The notes below the pieces were generated by a model, which saw only the letters and a program-made list of their open reading frames with translations, did no database searches and was not told the origin of the DNA. From Planomicrobium sp. YIM 101495 (GTDB lineage: Bacteria > Bacillota > Bacilli > Bacillales_A > Planococcaceae), in contig NZ_WLZW01000005.1 in assembly GCF_009707665.1 (NCBI RefSeq), positions 1-64,000 of the forward strand: 64,000 bases of DNA, read 5' to 3'. The position numbers and the translations under genes are program-made. Shown here one piece after another: positions 56,927 to 64,000 of this stretch; positions within the stretch are counted from its first letter, which is position 1, and the number at the start of each line of letters is the position of its first letter.

Positions 56927-58732
56927 ATGACTACAGTAAATTATTCGGAAGTATGGGATTTGGATGTATTGTTCCCGGGCGGCAGCGGATCCGCTGAATT
57001 GCGCCAACATATGGACGCAACGCCCCCGAAGTTGGCGGAACTCGAAGAGCAGGCGACACAGTTCGCAACACCTGCTTCTGTACAGGATTCCCCGAAAGTC
57101 TTGGCTCTGCTCGAGAAAGTGAAAGAAGCGATGGTCCATATCCGTCAATCAAGTGCATTCATCGGTTGTTTGACTGCCCAAAATACAGAAGACAAAGCAG
57201 CGCTCATTCTGCAAAGCGAATCAGCAACAGCCAGCGCGCGCATTCAATCGGCGATCCAGAAAATCCAACAGAAGCTGACGAAAACGGAAGAGTCTGTTTG
57301 GGACGAATTGCTGGAAAGCGCGGAGTTGAGCGAGTTCGCATTCTTCTTGAACGAATGGCGTGAAGAAGCGCGTCAGCAATTGTCCGAGGAAGAAGAGAAC
57401 TTGATCACTGCACTCAGCATGGACGGCTACCACGGCTGGAGCGATCTATACGACATGCTTGTCGGGGAAATCAAGATCACCATGACGATCGATGGACAGG
57501 AAAAAGTGATGTCTGTCGGACAAGCGAACAACTTGAGCGCACATAGCGACGCGGCGGTCCGTAAAGAATCGTATGAGAAACTGGAAGAGGCGTGGACAGA
57601 GAAGGAGGACTTCTTCGCGAAGACATTGAACTCGATCGCCGGCTTCCGTTTGGAAGTTTACAAAAAGCGCGGCTGGGATAGCCCGCTCCAAGAACCACTG
57701 CAAATGAACCGCATGAAGCAAGAAACATTGGATGCAATGTGGGGAGCAATCAGCGAAAACAAGCAGCCGTTCGTCGACTACTTGAACCAAAAAGGGAAGA
57801 TGCTTGGCGGCGAAGGCTTGCACTGGTATGACGTGGACGCACCGATCACAGCAAGCACGCAGCAATACTCGTACCAGGAAGGCGCAGAATTCATTCTCGA
57901 GCACTTCGGGAAATTCGGTCCAGAACTGACGAGCTTCTCTGAGATGGCTTTCGAAAAAGGCTGGATCGAAGCAGAAGACCGTCCGAACAAACGTCCAGGC
58001 GGATTCTGTACAGGCCTTCCGAAAACGGAGGAATCCCGCATCTTCATGACGTACAGTGGCTCGATGTCGAACGTTGCGACACTTGCGCATGAGCTCGGAC
58101 ACGCGTTCCACTCTTACGCGCTTCGTCCGGTTCATCCACTGAACCGTTCGTACGCGATGAACGTCGCTGAAACAGCATCGACTTTCGCAGAGATGATCGT
58201 TGCGGATGCAGCGGTGAAAAATGCAGCTTCCGACGAAGAGAAGATTGCACTTCTGGAAGACAAAGTACAGCGCAGTGTGGCATTCTTCATGAATATCCAC
58301 TCACGCTTCCTTTTCGAAACGCGCTTCTATGAAGAGCGGAAGAACGGTTACGTGTCGGCTGCACGTCTAAACGAATTGATGGACGAGGCACAGAAAGAAG
58401 GGTTCGGCGGCGGCTTGGCATCGACGCACCCGCACTTCTGGGCATCGAAACTGCATTTCTACATCACGTATGTGCCGTTCTACAACTTCCCGTATACGTT
58501 CGGCTATTTGTTCTCACTGAGCATCTACGCGAAAGCGCTGGAAGAAGGAACGGGCTTCGAAGAGAAATACATGGCCTTGCTTCGCGACACAGCGATCATG
58601 AGCGCAGAAGACTTGGCGATGAAACATCTTGGCGAAGATATTACACAACAGGCATTCTGGGAAAAAGGCATTGCTTTATGCGTCAAAGACGCCAAGGAAT
58701 TGATCGAATTGACGTCTAAAGAGCGGGTATGA
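56927..58732 (+). CDS. M3 family oligoendopeptidase (PepF-like)
   Basis: Cytosolic zinc peptidase of 601 residues that trims short peptides. HELGH at 388-392 holds the two zinc His and the catalytic Glu. The family stretch FCTGLPKTEESRIFMTYSGS lies before it, and ETASTFAEMI supplies the third ligand after it. The start ATG 56927 is 9 bases after AGGAGGG. It overlaps the acetyltransferase gene by 4 bases, so the two are coupled. Confidence 0.93.
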   Translation: MTTVNYSEVWDLDVLFPGGSGSAELRQHMDATPPKLAELEEQATQFATPASVQDSPKVLALLEKVKEAMVHIRQSSAFIGCLTAQNTEDKAALILQSESATASARIQSAIQKIQQKLTKTEESVWDELLESAELSEFAFFLNEWREEARQQLSEEEENLITALSMDGYHGWSDLYDMLVGEIKITMTIDGQEKVMSVGQANNLSAHSDAAVRKESYEKLEEAWTEKEDFFAKTLNSIAGFRLEVYKKRGWDSPLQEPLQMNRMKQETLDAMWGAISENKQPFVDYLNQKGKMLGGEGLHWYDVDAPITASTQQYSYQEGAEFILEHFGKFGPELTSFSEMAFEKGWIEAEDRPNKRPGGFCTGLPKTEESRIFMTYSGSMSNVATLAHELGHAFHSYALRPVHPLNRSYAMNVAETASTFAEMIVADAAVKNAASDEEKIALLEDKVQRSVAFFMNIHSRFLFETRFYEERKNGYVSAARLNELMDEAQKEGFGGGLASTHPHFWASKLHFYITYVPFYNFPYTFGYLFSLSIYAKALEEGTGFEEKYMALLRDTAIMSAEDLAMKHLGEDITQQAFWEKGIALCVKDAKELIELTSKERV

Positions 58733-59277
58733 ACCTGGAATTCAGCGGCCAGACATGTTATTTGCGTGCGCTGACGGTGGAAGATGCGGCGGAGATGGTC
58801 CAGCTCCTGCTGCGCAACCGGGCTTATTGGTCGATTTACGAACCTCGCCATCAGGACAGTTATTTCACGATTTCGGTCCAGCGGGAGAAAATCCGGGAAT
58901 CGATCTATCAGGCAGGGGAGAACCGGGAATACAGTTTCGGGATCTTCGAGCATGACACGCATAAGATGATCGGCCATATCTCCTTATACAGTATCAAACG
59001 GATGCCTTTTCTCAGTGCGTTGATCGGCTACTCAGTGGACGAACGGCATATCGGGAAAGGGATTGCATCGGAAGCTGTAAAGGTCTTGCTAGACTTCGGA
59101 TTCAAGCGGCTTGGACTGCACCGGATTGAGGCATATGTGTCGCCTGAAAACCACGGCTCTGTCCGGGTCCTTGAGAAAGCGGGGCTTGTACGTGAAGGCT
59201 TGCTGAAGCAATTCCTGTATATTAACGGCAGATGGGTCGACCATTATTATTACGCCGCCCTGGAGGACGATTTTTGA
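58729..59277 (+). CDS. GNAT acetyltransferase, RimJ/RimL type
   Basis: This 182-residue protein acetylates an amino group using acetyl-CoA, probably the N terminus of a ribosomal or other protein. Typical parts are the TCYLRALTVEDAAEM start, IGYSVDERHIGKGIASEAVKVL (acetyl-CoA loop, about 99-120), and HRIEAYVSPENHGSVRVLEKAGLVREG. The last segment is highly characteristic of RimJ-like proteins. It is translationally coupled to the M3 peptidase gene. The exact target is unknown. Confidence 0.88.
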   Translation: MNLEFSGQTCYLRALTVEDAAEMVQLLLRNRAYWSIYEPRHQDSYFTISVQREKIRESIYQAGENREYSFGIFEHDTHKMIGHISLYSIKRMPFLSALIGYSVDERHIGKGIASEAVKVLLDFGFKRLGLHRIEAYVSPENHGSVRVLEKAGLVREGLLKQFLYINGRWVDHYYYAALEDDF

Positions 59278-59318
59278 AAGGGCAAGGCCACTCATCTTAG
59301 ATGGTGGAAAGAAATGCA

Positions 59319-59382
59319 GCGAAAGTTCAAGTGACTTTCGCGATGTGTGGAGTAGGACGGCTAATTACTGTCCTATTTTTTT
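59319..59382 (+). terminator. tandem hairpins, the second a terminator
   Basis: GCGAAAGT pairs with ACTTTCGC (about 59319-59341) with no T run. TAGGAC (59353-59358) then pairs with GTCCTA (59370-59375) followed by seven T residues. The second is a standard terminator of the peptidase/GNAT operon. Confidence 0.75.
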
Positions 59383-59489
59383 ATGAAAAGAAAGAGGTAT
59401 AATGGAGAGAATCGGCTTGAAGCAATTTATCAGGCCAGAAACGGATTGCTGCTGAACTAGAGCAGCGATCGCAGAAAGTGGAGAACTAA

Positions 59490-60125
59490 ATGAAAATCAA
59501 TGCCCCGAAAATACACGATGAGTTGCAAGAAGTGGACTTGTTGGAACTGTTCGATCTCGAGGAGCCGGAACTAGAAGACGCGCTCATTTCACAAGGAGAT
59601 GCGGCGGGTGCGACAATCGAACGGCTGCGGCTGACCAACACGCTCCTCCGGAATGTCCGCTTCACGAACGCGGACCTCGGCCGGATCGACTTGACGGACG
59701 TCCGTTTTGAGAACTGTGATTTCTCGAACGCAGATATGAGCAAAGCATCGATGAGCCGAGTCGAATTCATCGATTGTAAATTGCTCGGCAGCAACTTGGT
59801 CGAATCGTATTTTGGCAACGTGAAGTTCGACCGGTCGATCGTGAACTTGGCGATGTTCGGAAACTCCAAACTGGAGAAAGTGATCTTTTTGGAAACCTCT
59901 TTGCAAAATGCAGATCTCTTCGACTGCAAGCTAAAAGGCGTTGAATTCCTATCGTGCGACTTGAACGGGACAAGCTTTGAAGAGACATCATTGAAAGGGA
60001 TCGACATCTCTTCGTCGACATTCGAAACGATGATCGTCGCATTGGATGACCTGAAAGGCTGCAAAGTGTCATCGATGCAGGCGATCCAGTTCGCTGCGCT
60101 GATTGGACTTGTGGTAAAAGAATGA
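59490..60125 (+). CDS. pentapeptide repeat protein
   Basis: This 211-residue protein consists largely of A(D/N)LxX-type pentapeptides between about 35 and 175 (for example TNADLGRIDLTDVRFENCDFSNADMS), which fold as a right-handed quadrilateral beta-helix. Some members protect DNA gyrase from quinolones, but there is no evidence for that here. AAAGTGGAG precedes the ATG. A TATAAT lies at 59398-59403. It is a single gene between two terminators. Confidence 0.88.
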   Translation: MKINAPKIHDELQEVDLLELFDLEEPELEDALISQGDAAGATIERLRLTNTLLRNVRFTNADLGRIDLTDVRFENCDFSNADMSKASMSRVEFIDCKLLGSNLVESYFGNVKFDRSIVNLAMFGNSKLEKVIFLETSLQNADLFDCKLKGVEFLSCDLNGTSFEETSLKGIDISSSTFETMIVALDDLKGCKVSSMQAIQFAALIGLVVKE

Positions 60126-60127
60126 TG

Positions 60128-60165
60128 AAAAGAGCCTCCGCAAGTTGTTTGCGGAGGCTTTCGTT
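60128..60165. terminator. bidirectional terminator, pentapeptide / carbonic anhydrase
   Basis: AGCCTCCGCA pairs with TTGCGGAGGCT with AAAAG before and TTTCG after it. Confidence 0.85.
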
Positions 60166-60174
60166 TATTCTTTT

Positions 60175-60747
60175 TCAGACCGTGATTTCTTTTTCACCAT
60201 TGACAACGAGGTCGAGTGCACCGGTAGTCGGATCGATGACGAGGCCGTGGACCGGAATTTTCGGATCGATTAACGGGTGGTTCTTGACCATCTGCACACT
60301 GTGGTGCACGCTTTCACTTACATTGTCGAACCCTTGTAGCCAGTCGTGCAGGTCGACACCGGAGTATTCGAGCATTTCGATCGTCTTCTCATCGATGCCA
60401 CGCGCTTTCATTTTGTCCAGGATGCTATGGGAATCTACTGCCGCCATTCCACAATCGTGGTGGCCGATGATGTAGATTTCGTCTGCTTGCAGTTCATAGA
60501 CTGCGACGACGATGCTGCGCATGATGCCGCCAAATGGATGGTTGATGATCGCACCGGCACTTTTCACCATTTTGACATCGCCATTTTTCAAATTCATCGC
60601 TTTTGGAAGAAGTTCGAATAACCTTGTATCCATGCAGGATAGGATGACAATTTTCTTATCAGGAAATTTATCAGTTAGGAACTGTTCGTACTGTTTTCCT
60701 TCCACGAAATCTTTATTGAACTCTAAAATATCGGTTAGTCTGGACAA
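60175..60747 (-). CDS. beta-carbonic anhydrase
   Basis: Interconverts CO2 and bicarbonate. The 190-residue beta-class enzyme has zinc ligands Cys38, His96 and Cys99 (SCMDTR and IIGHHDCGM) and the Asp40-Arg42 dyad. It resembles the short YtiB-type of Bacillales. Bicarbonate made here could supply PurK and carboxylases, an inference only. The minus-strand ATG has AGGAGG upstream and the gene is alone. Confidence 0.92.
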   Translation of the reverse strand: MSRLTDILEFNKDFVEGKQYEQFLTDKFPDKKIVILSCMDTRLFELLPKAMNLKNGDVKMVKSAGAIINHPFGGIMRSIVVAVYELQADEIYIIGHHDCGMAAVDSHSILDKMKARGIDEKTIEMLEYSGVDLHDWLQGFDNVSESVHHSVQMVKNHPLIDPKIPVHGLVIDPTTGALDLVVNGEKEITV

Positions 60748-60851
60748 TGGAACTCCTCCTTAAATGAATTACTCTTTACTAGTGTATGCTAAATTTCAAA
60801 AAAAACGAAGTGAAATTAGTGAGTTTACAGAATTGCTAGGAAATAGCGTGG

Positions 60852-60902
60852 AAAAAGAGCTACCTACCTGCTGATATCACAGCAATTCGGATAGCTCTAC
60901 TT
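60852..60902 (-). terminator. terminator of the MreB-like gene
   Basis: On the minus strand AGAGCTA pairs with TAGCTCT around an inner TGCTG/CAGCA stem, then a TTTTT tract. Confidence 0.8.
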
Positions 60903-60906
60903 TCAA

Positions 60907-61914
60907 TTATTTATTCATTTTCACGATTTGATCCATAATCGATAAGGAGCGGCCTGTGCCGATTGCGACCGCCTCGAGTGGCTGCGGTGATATGTGGACA
61001 GGCACAGACAGGACTTCCGACAGCCATTGCTGCATCCCGTTCAATAAGGCACCGCCACCTGAAAGGACGACCCCTTGATCGACGATATCTCCGGAAAGTT
61101 CCGGTGGACAGTTTTCGAGCGTAGCACGAATACATTCAAGAATGGCCATGAGCGACTCTTTCAATGTTTCCTGGATTTCGGTCGATGATAAGGTAATCTG
61201 TTTCGGCAGACCAGTCATAATATCGCGGCCACGCACTTCCATGGACATCGATTTATGGGGGACGAGTGCATGTCCAATCATCAGCTTGATGTCTTCGGCT
61301 GTGCGTTCACCGATCAGGACATTGTATGCCTTGCGGACGTATTGGATGATGTCTTCATCCATGCGGTCTCCACCGACTTTGACCGTTTTGGACGACACGA
61401 CACCCCCGAAGGAAATGATGCCGACTTCCGTTGTTCCACCGCCGATGTCGACGACGACGGAAGCGATCGGATCGCTGACCGGAAGATCCGAACCGACAGC
61501 TGCTGCGACCGGCTCTTCGATCAAATGCACCGTTTTGGCACCGCTCTGCCGGACCGCGTCTTCAATTGCACGGCGTTCGACGGATGTCGCACCGGAGGGG
61601 GTACAGATCATGACGTTCGGTTTGCGCCATGCGCTGCCGGTCGCTTTCGCTGCTTTTTGCATTGTCATTTTCAAAAGTTCAGTTGTCACATCGTAGTCCG
61701 CGATGACGCCTTCTTTAAGCGGACGGACGACACGGATGGAATCTGGCGTTTTCCCGACCATCGCTTTCGCTTCTTCCCCGAATGCGATTGCCTTGCCACT
61801 TTTGACGTCGATTGCGACGACGGAAGGTTCGCTGATGACGATCCCTTTCGCTTTTGTGTAAACGAGTATATTTGCTGTTCCAAGATCAATCCCTACATCT
61901 GTTGAAGAAAACAT
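60907..61914 (-). CDS. mreBH: MreB-family cell shape protein, MreBH-like
   Basis: This 335-residue actin-like protein forms membrane-bound filaments that guide side-wall synthesis. It has the phosphate loop [16 protein letters not shown] (10-25), [16 protein letters not shown] (about 160-175) and [13 protein letters not shown] (about 288-300). The start [19 protein letters not shown] and the stand-alone locus fit MreBH better than MreB (which comes with mreCD) or Mbl. On the minus strand AAGGAGG precedes the ATG. MreBH guides the lytic enzyme LytE in B. subtilis. Confidence 0.87.
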   Translation of the reverse strand: MFSSTDVGIDLGTANILVYTKAKGIVISEPSVVAIDVKSGKAIAFGEEAKAMVGKTPDSIRVVRPLKEGVIADYDVTTELLKMTMQKAAKATGSAWRKPNVMICTPSGATSVERRAIEDAVRQSGAKTVHLIEEPVAAAVGSDLPVSDPIASVVVDIGGGTTEVGIISFGGVVSSKTVKVGGDRMDEDIIQYVRKAYNVLIGERTAEDIKLMIGHALVPHKSMSMEVRGRDIMTGLPKQITLSSTEIQETLKESLMAILECIRATLENCPPELSGDIVDQGVVLSGGGALLNGMQQWLSEVLSVPVHISPQPLEAVAIGTGRSLSIMDQIVKMNK

Positions 61915-62218
61915 AGACCGTGCCTCCTTATATGTACAAGTACCTTTCGCATTTTACCATAGAAAATGGGGAGGTCTGAGAGCGGGAAGCGGGAATGATA
62001 CATATCGTGAGGACATTGAACTGCATTTTGGTGAGCGTGTAGGTCTAAGGGTTCGTATTGTAATGGTTACGTAAATGAATTGTTTTTTGATTGTAAGGAA
62101 GGGAGCGGGTGTTTTGGAGAAGTGAGGGGGGCGCATGGACAAACAGTGCTCCTGCATCGCTTCGCTGCTCCATCGCAGAAACATCGACCGGGACTTCCTC
62201 CGGCCAATATTCCCGCTG

Positions 62219-62413
62219 CGTCGCTTCGGACAGGGCTCCCGGAAGAAGCCAAGCTGAAGGACGCTCGTCATACCCTCCGCCCAGTCCGAACCATTTCCTC
62301 CGCTGAGAGTGTGGGAGAAGTGGGAGTGAGGTGGAATTTTCATTTCATTCGAATGTTCGTGTTGTGTTAAATGTCTGGGCGGCTGACTGCGTAGGCCGCT
62401 GGGGTTCTGATTT
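62219..62413 (+). repeat. module R1, copy 2 (full)
   Basis: Near-identical in order and content to 32254-32453. It includes the GGACAGGGCTCCCGGAAGAA segment, the CCGCCCAGTCC segment, GTGGGAGAAG and the GGGCGGCTGACTGCGTAGGC core. Confidence 0.85.
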
Positions 62414-62420
62414 GGCGAGT

Positions 62421-62545
62421 GAAATTTATTGAAAAACAGCGAAATGCGATATGGAATGCGTGAAGTGCGATATGAACCGGGTGAAATGCGATATGACATG
62501 CGAATCGCGAGTTCGAGCCCATGAAGCGCGAGTTGGATCACCAAA
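62421..62545 (+). repeat. array C: five to six units, 21-bp period
   Basis: Units start at (62421), 62441, 62462, 62483, 62502 and 62523, with steps of 20, 21, 21, 19 and 21 bp. The head changes from GAAATGCGATATG to GAATCGCGAGTT and GAAGCGCGAGTT, related to the GAGTCGCGACT units of array A but not identical. Confidence 0.85.
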
Positions 62546-62643
62546 TCCACTAGTAATTTTCCTCCTGAACTCCTTCCCTACCATTCGTCACCTTCTGATA
62601 GAACGAATAGAAGGTGACTTATGCGCGGATCATCCCACTCGTC

Positions 62644-62890
62644 AACATTCTACCAATCTCCTGTTATCAAACGAGCTGAGCCGGAATGGAAGAGCGAGCA
62701 CGCTGGAGTATAGAGTGGTGACGAGACCCCGCAGGTTGCGATAGCGACCGAGGAGGCGCGAGGGCAAACATATGCTCCTGCATCGCTGCGCTAGCTTCGT
62801 CGCAAAGATATTGACCGAATTTCATTCGGCCAACATCTTCTCAGCGCCTCTACGTGCGAAGCTCTGGAATGCAGGTCAGCCGGGCTCTAA
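62644..62890 (+). repeat. module R2, copy 2
   Basis: Shares its segments with 32898-33102 in the same order (CAACATTCTA, CGAGCTGAGCCGGAATGGAAG, GACGAGACCCCGCAGGTTGC, GGAATGCAGGTCAGCCGGG). It carries an extra stretch of about 70 bases (62770-62842) that is itself a copy of 62150-62218. Confidence 0.8.
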
Positions 62891-63012
62891 TTATGTCATT
62901 CCCATCAGGACACAAAGTCTAAAAGGAAAATCCCCCAGCCATTTCTATCCAAGTTAGCACACAACCATTCCAGGTACGAGGAATGATGAGAGGGTGCGTT
63001 TCGGTTAATGAA

Positions 63013-63064
63013 AAAGAGCTGTTCCGGCGTGTCATGAGACATGACAGCTGGTACAGCTCTTTAC
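63013..63064 (-). terminator. terminator of the 46-residue membrane protein gene
   Basis: AAAGAGCTGT pairs with ACAGCTCTTT around TGTCAT/ATGACA; the outer tracts let it work on both strands. Confidence 0.85.
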
Positions 63065-63069
63065 TTGAA

Positions 63070-63210
63070 TTAGAACTTTTCGTCTGGAATCGGGTCGATC
63101 GTTTCTGAATCATGCGCGTGTACATCTTTTTTGATGAAGTGCATGATTGTGAAACCTACCGCACCAAGTGCGATCATGTAACCAATAACAGTTGTAAGAG
63201 CGAGTAGCAT
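63070..63210 (-). CDS. small single-helix membrane protein (46 aa)
   Basis: A 46-residue protein with one hydrophobic helix (LLALTTVIGYMIALGAVGFTIM, residues 2-23) and a charged, acidic tail HFIKKDVHAHDSETIDPIP. AAAGGAG stands 7-8 bases before the ATG on the minus strand. A strong terminator follows, and a TATAAT lies upstream near 63271, all signs of a real gene. Family and role are not recognised. Confidence 0.72.
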   Translation of the reverse strand: MLLALTTVIGYMIALGAVGFTIMHFIKKDVHAHDSETIDPIPDEKF

Positions 63211-63341
63211 ATGAAAGCTCCTTTCCATATCCATACTTAATATTATTGCATATACCCGTCATTATACATCATCCAACCAAAAAAATTAAGAGGGAATATG
63301 CAGATGCTTTGTCGGAAATGGGAACTTCGGGAAAAGTGGGG

Positions 63342-64000
63342 TCAGAATGCCCAGTTTCCGCCGCGGAAGATCGGTTCGCGTGTGCCATCTTCCAGGATGC
63401 CATCGATGTCCATTTCAGCACTGCCGACCATGAAGTCGACGTGCGTGATGCTTTGGTTCAGACCGTGTGCAAGTAATTCTTCCTGACTCATCGTTTTGCC
63501 GCCTTCAAGACAGAATGCGTACGCACTGCCAATCGCGAAGTGGTTGGAAGCATTCTCGTCGAACAATGTATTATAGAACAGGATGTTCGATTCCGAAATC
63601 GGTGATTGGTGCGGCACGAGTGCGACTTCACCGAGGTAATGAGAGCCTTCATCCGTTTCGACAAGACCTTTCAAAACTTCTTCGCCTTGTGCAGCAGTCA
63701 CTTCAGTGATGCGGCCGTCAGCGAATGTGACTTTGAAATCGTCGATGATGTTGCCGCCGTAGCTAAGCGGTTTTGTGCTGGAAACATAGCCGTTGACGCG
63801 TGTTTTGTCTGGCACTGTGAAGACTTCTTCAGTAGGCATGTTGGCCATGAACGTGTGTCCTTTTTCGTTGAGCGATCCAGCGCCAGCCCATAGGTGACCT
63901 TTTGGAAGGCCGACTTCCAAATCTGTATTCGGTGACGTGTAGTGAAGTGCTTTGTATTTCTTGTCGTTCAAGTAGTCGACTTTCTCGTGCAACGTTTCGT
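63342..64000 (-). CDS. M29 family aminopeptidase, C-terminal part (cut by window edge)
   Basis: The 3' 218 codons of a second M29 aminopeptidase. It runs off the right edge; the reading frame is open to 64000, with ETLHEKVDYLNDKKYKALHY at the edge. Motifs TFMANMPTEEVFTVP, EVALVPHQSPIS and FYNTLFDENASNHFAIG, and the final HVDFMVGSAEMDIDG, parallel those of the 50424-51653 gene at clear but incomplete identity. It is therefore an older paralogue, not a recent copy. Confidence 0.92.
   Translation of the reverse strand, partial: ETLHEKVDYLNDKKYKALHYTSPNTDLEVGLPKGHLWAGAGSLNEKGHTFMANMPTEEVFTVPDKTRVNGYVSSTKPLSYGGNIIDDFKVTFADGRITEVTAAQGEEVLKGLVETDEGSHYLGEVALVPHQSPISESNILFYNTLFDENASNHFAIGSAYAFCLEGGKTMSQEELLAHGLNQSITHVDFMVGSAEMDIDGILEDGTREPIFRGGNWAF

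Larger units (their letters stand above)
61915..63069. other. 1.15-kb gene-free region with the second composite repeat
   Basis: No gene was found here. The left 60 bases hold the minus-strand mreBH promoter region. The rest is repeat: a module R3 copy (62150-62218), R1 (62219-62413), array C (62421-62545), R2 with an embedded R3 copy (62644-62890), then about 120 bases with nothing recognised and the terminator of the small minus-strand gene. Confidence 0.75.

Overview
The window is chromosomal DNA of a low-copy-feature Firmicute of the Bacillales. The best guess is a member of the Planococcaceae/Caryophanaceae: base composition looks close to half G+C by eye, gene order closely follows Bacillus subtilis, and Shine-Dalgarno sequences are strong with many TTG/GTG starts. 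No phage, plasmid, transposase, CRISPR array or tRNA was recognised. The window opens inside the 3' part of a 5S rRNA and ends inside an aminopeptidase gene.

Region 1 (1-15.1 kb): after the rRNA terminator come a YebE-like membrane protein and a NETI-motif protein, then the purine biosynthesis operon purEKBCSQLFMNHD. The operon is in the B. subtilis order and is tightly overlapped. It is preceded by inverted PurR boxes, an extended -10 promoter, a guanine-type purine riboswitch and an attenuator terminator. It carries all the steps from PRPP to IMP in one transcript. A YjbC-like acetyltransferase follows.

Region 2 (15-29.3 kb): this is the classic yerA-yerC-pcrB-pcrA-ligA-camS-gatCAB-dgkB neighbourhood, covering adenine deaminase-like enzyme, DNA repair helicase and ligase, the amidotransferase for Gln-tRNA and lipid recycling. 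A thioredoxin-like gene and a NUDIX gene are included.

Region 3 (29.4-44 kb): a cytochrome bd oxidase is present with a 34-codon CydS-type third subunit. It is followed by a 1.3 kb gene-free repeat region, rlmCD, a serine hydrolase with a possible leader peptide, a BceAB-type ABC transporter with an orphan membrane-anchored protein, a tRNA dihydrouridine synthase, and a run of poorly known genes (HExxH protein, NUDIX, DUF4275-like, hypothetical).

Region 4 (44-64 kb): this holds a CPBP protease, a 53-codon FbpA-like protein, an amidase, a divergent TetR/MFS efflux pair, a DEAD-box helicase with an aberrant DEGD motif coupled to an M29 aminopeptidase, an SGNH hydrolase, an M20 hydrolase, a TPP-riboswitch-controlled thiT, map, a TspO-like protein, an M3 oligopeptidase, a pentapeptide protein, a carbonic anhydrase, an MreBH-like protein, a small membrane protein and a second M29 aminopeptidase.

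The most unusual content is non-coding. Two gene-free regions (about 32.25-33.10 kb and 62.22-62.89 kb) are copies of one composite element: a conserved left module, a central array of short motifs repeated every 21 bp, and a conserved right module. The array sequence differs between the two copies while the 21-bp pitch is kept. A third array with the same 21-bp pitch but another core motif lies at 52.67-52.80 kb.
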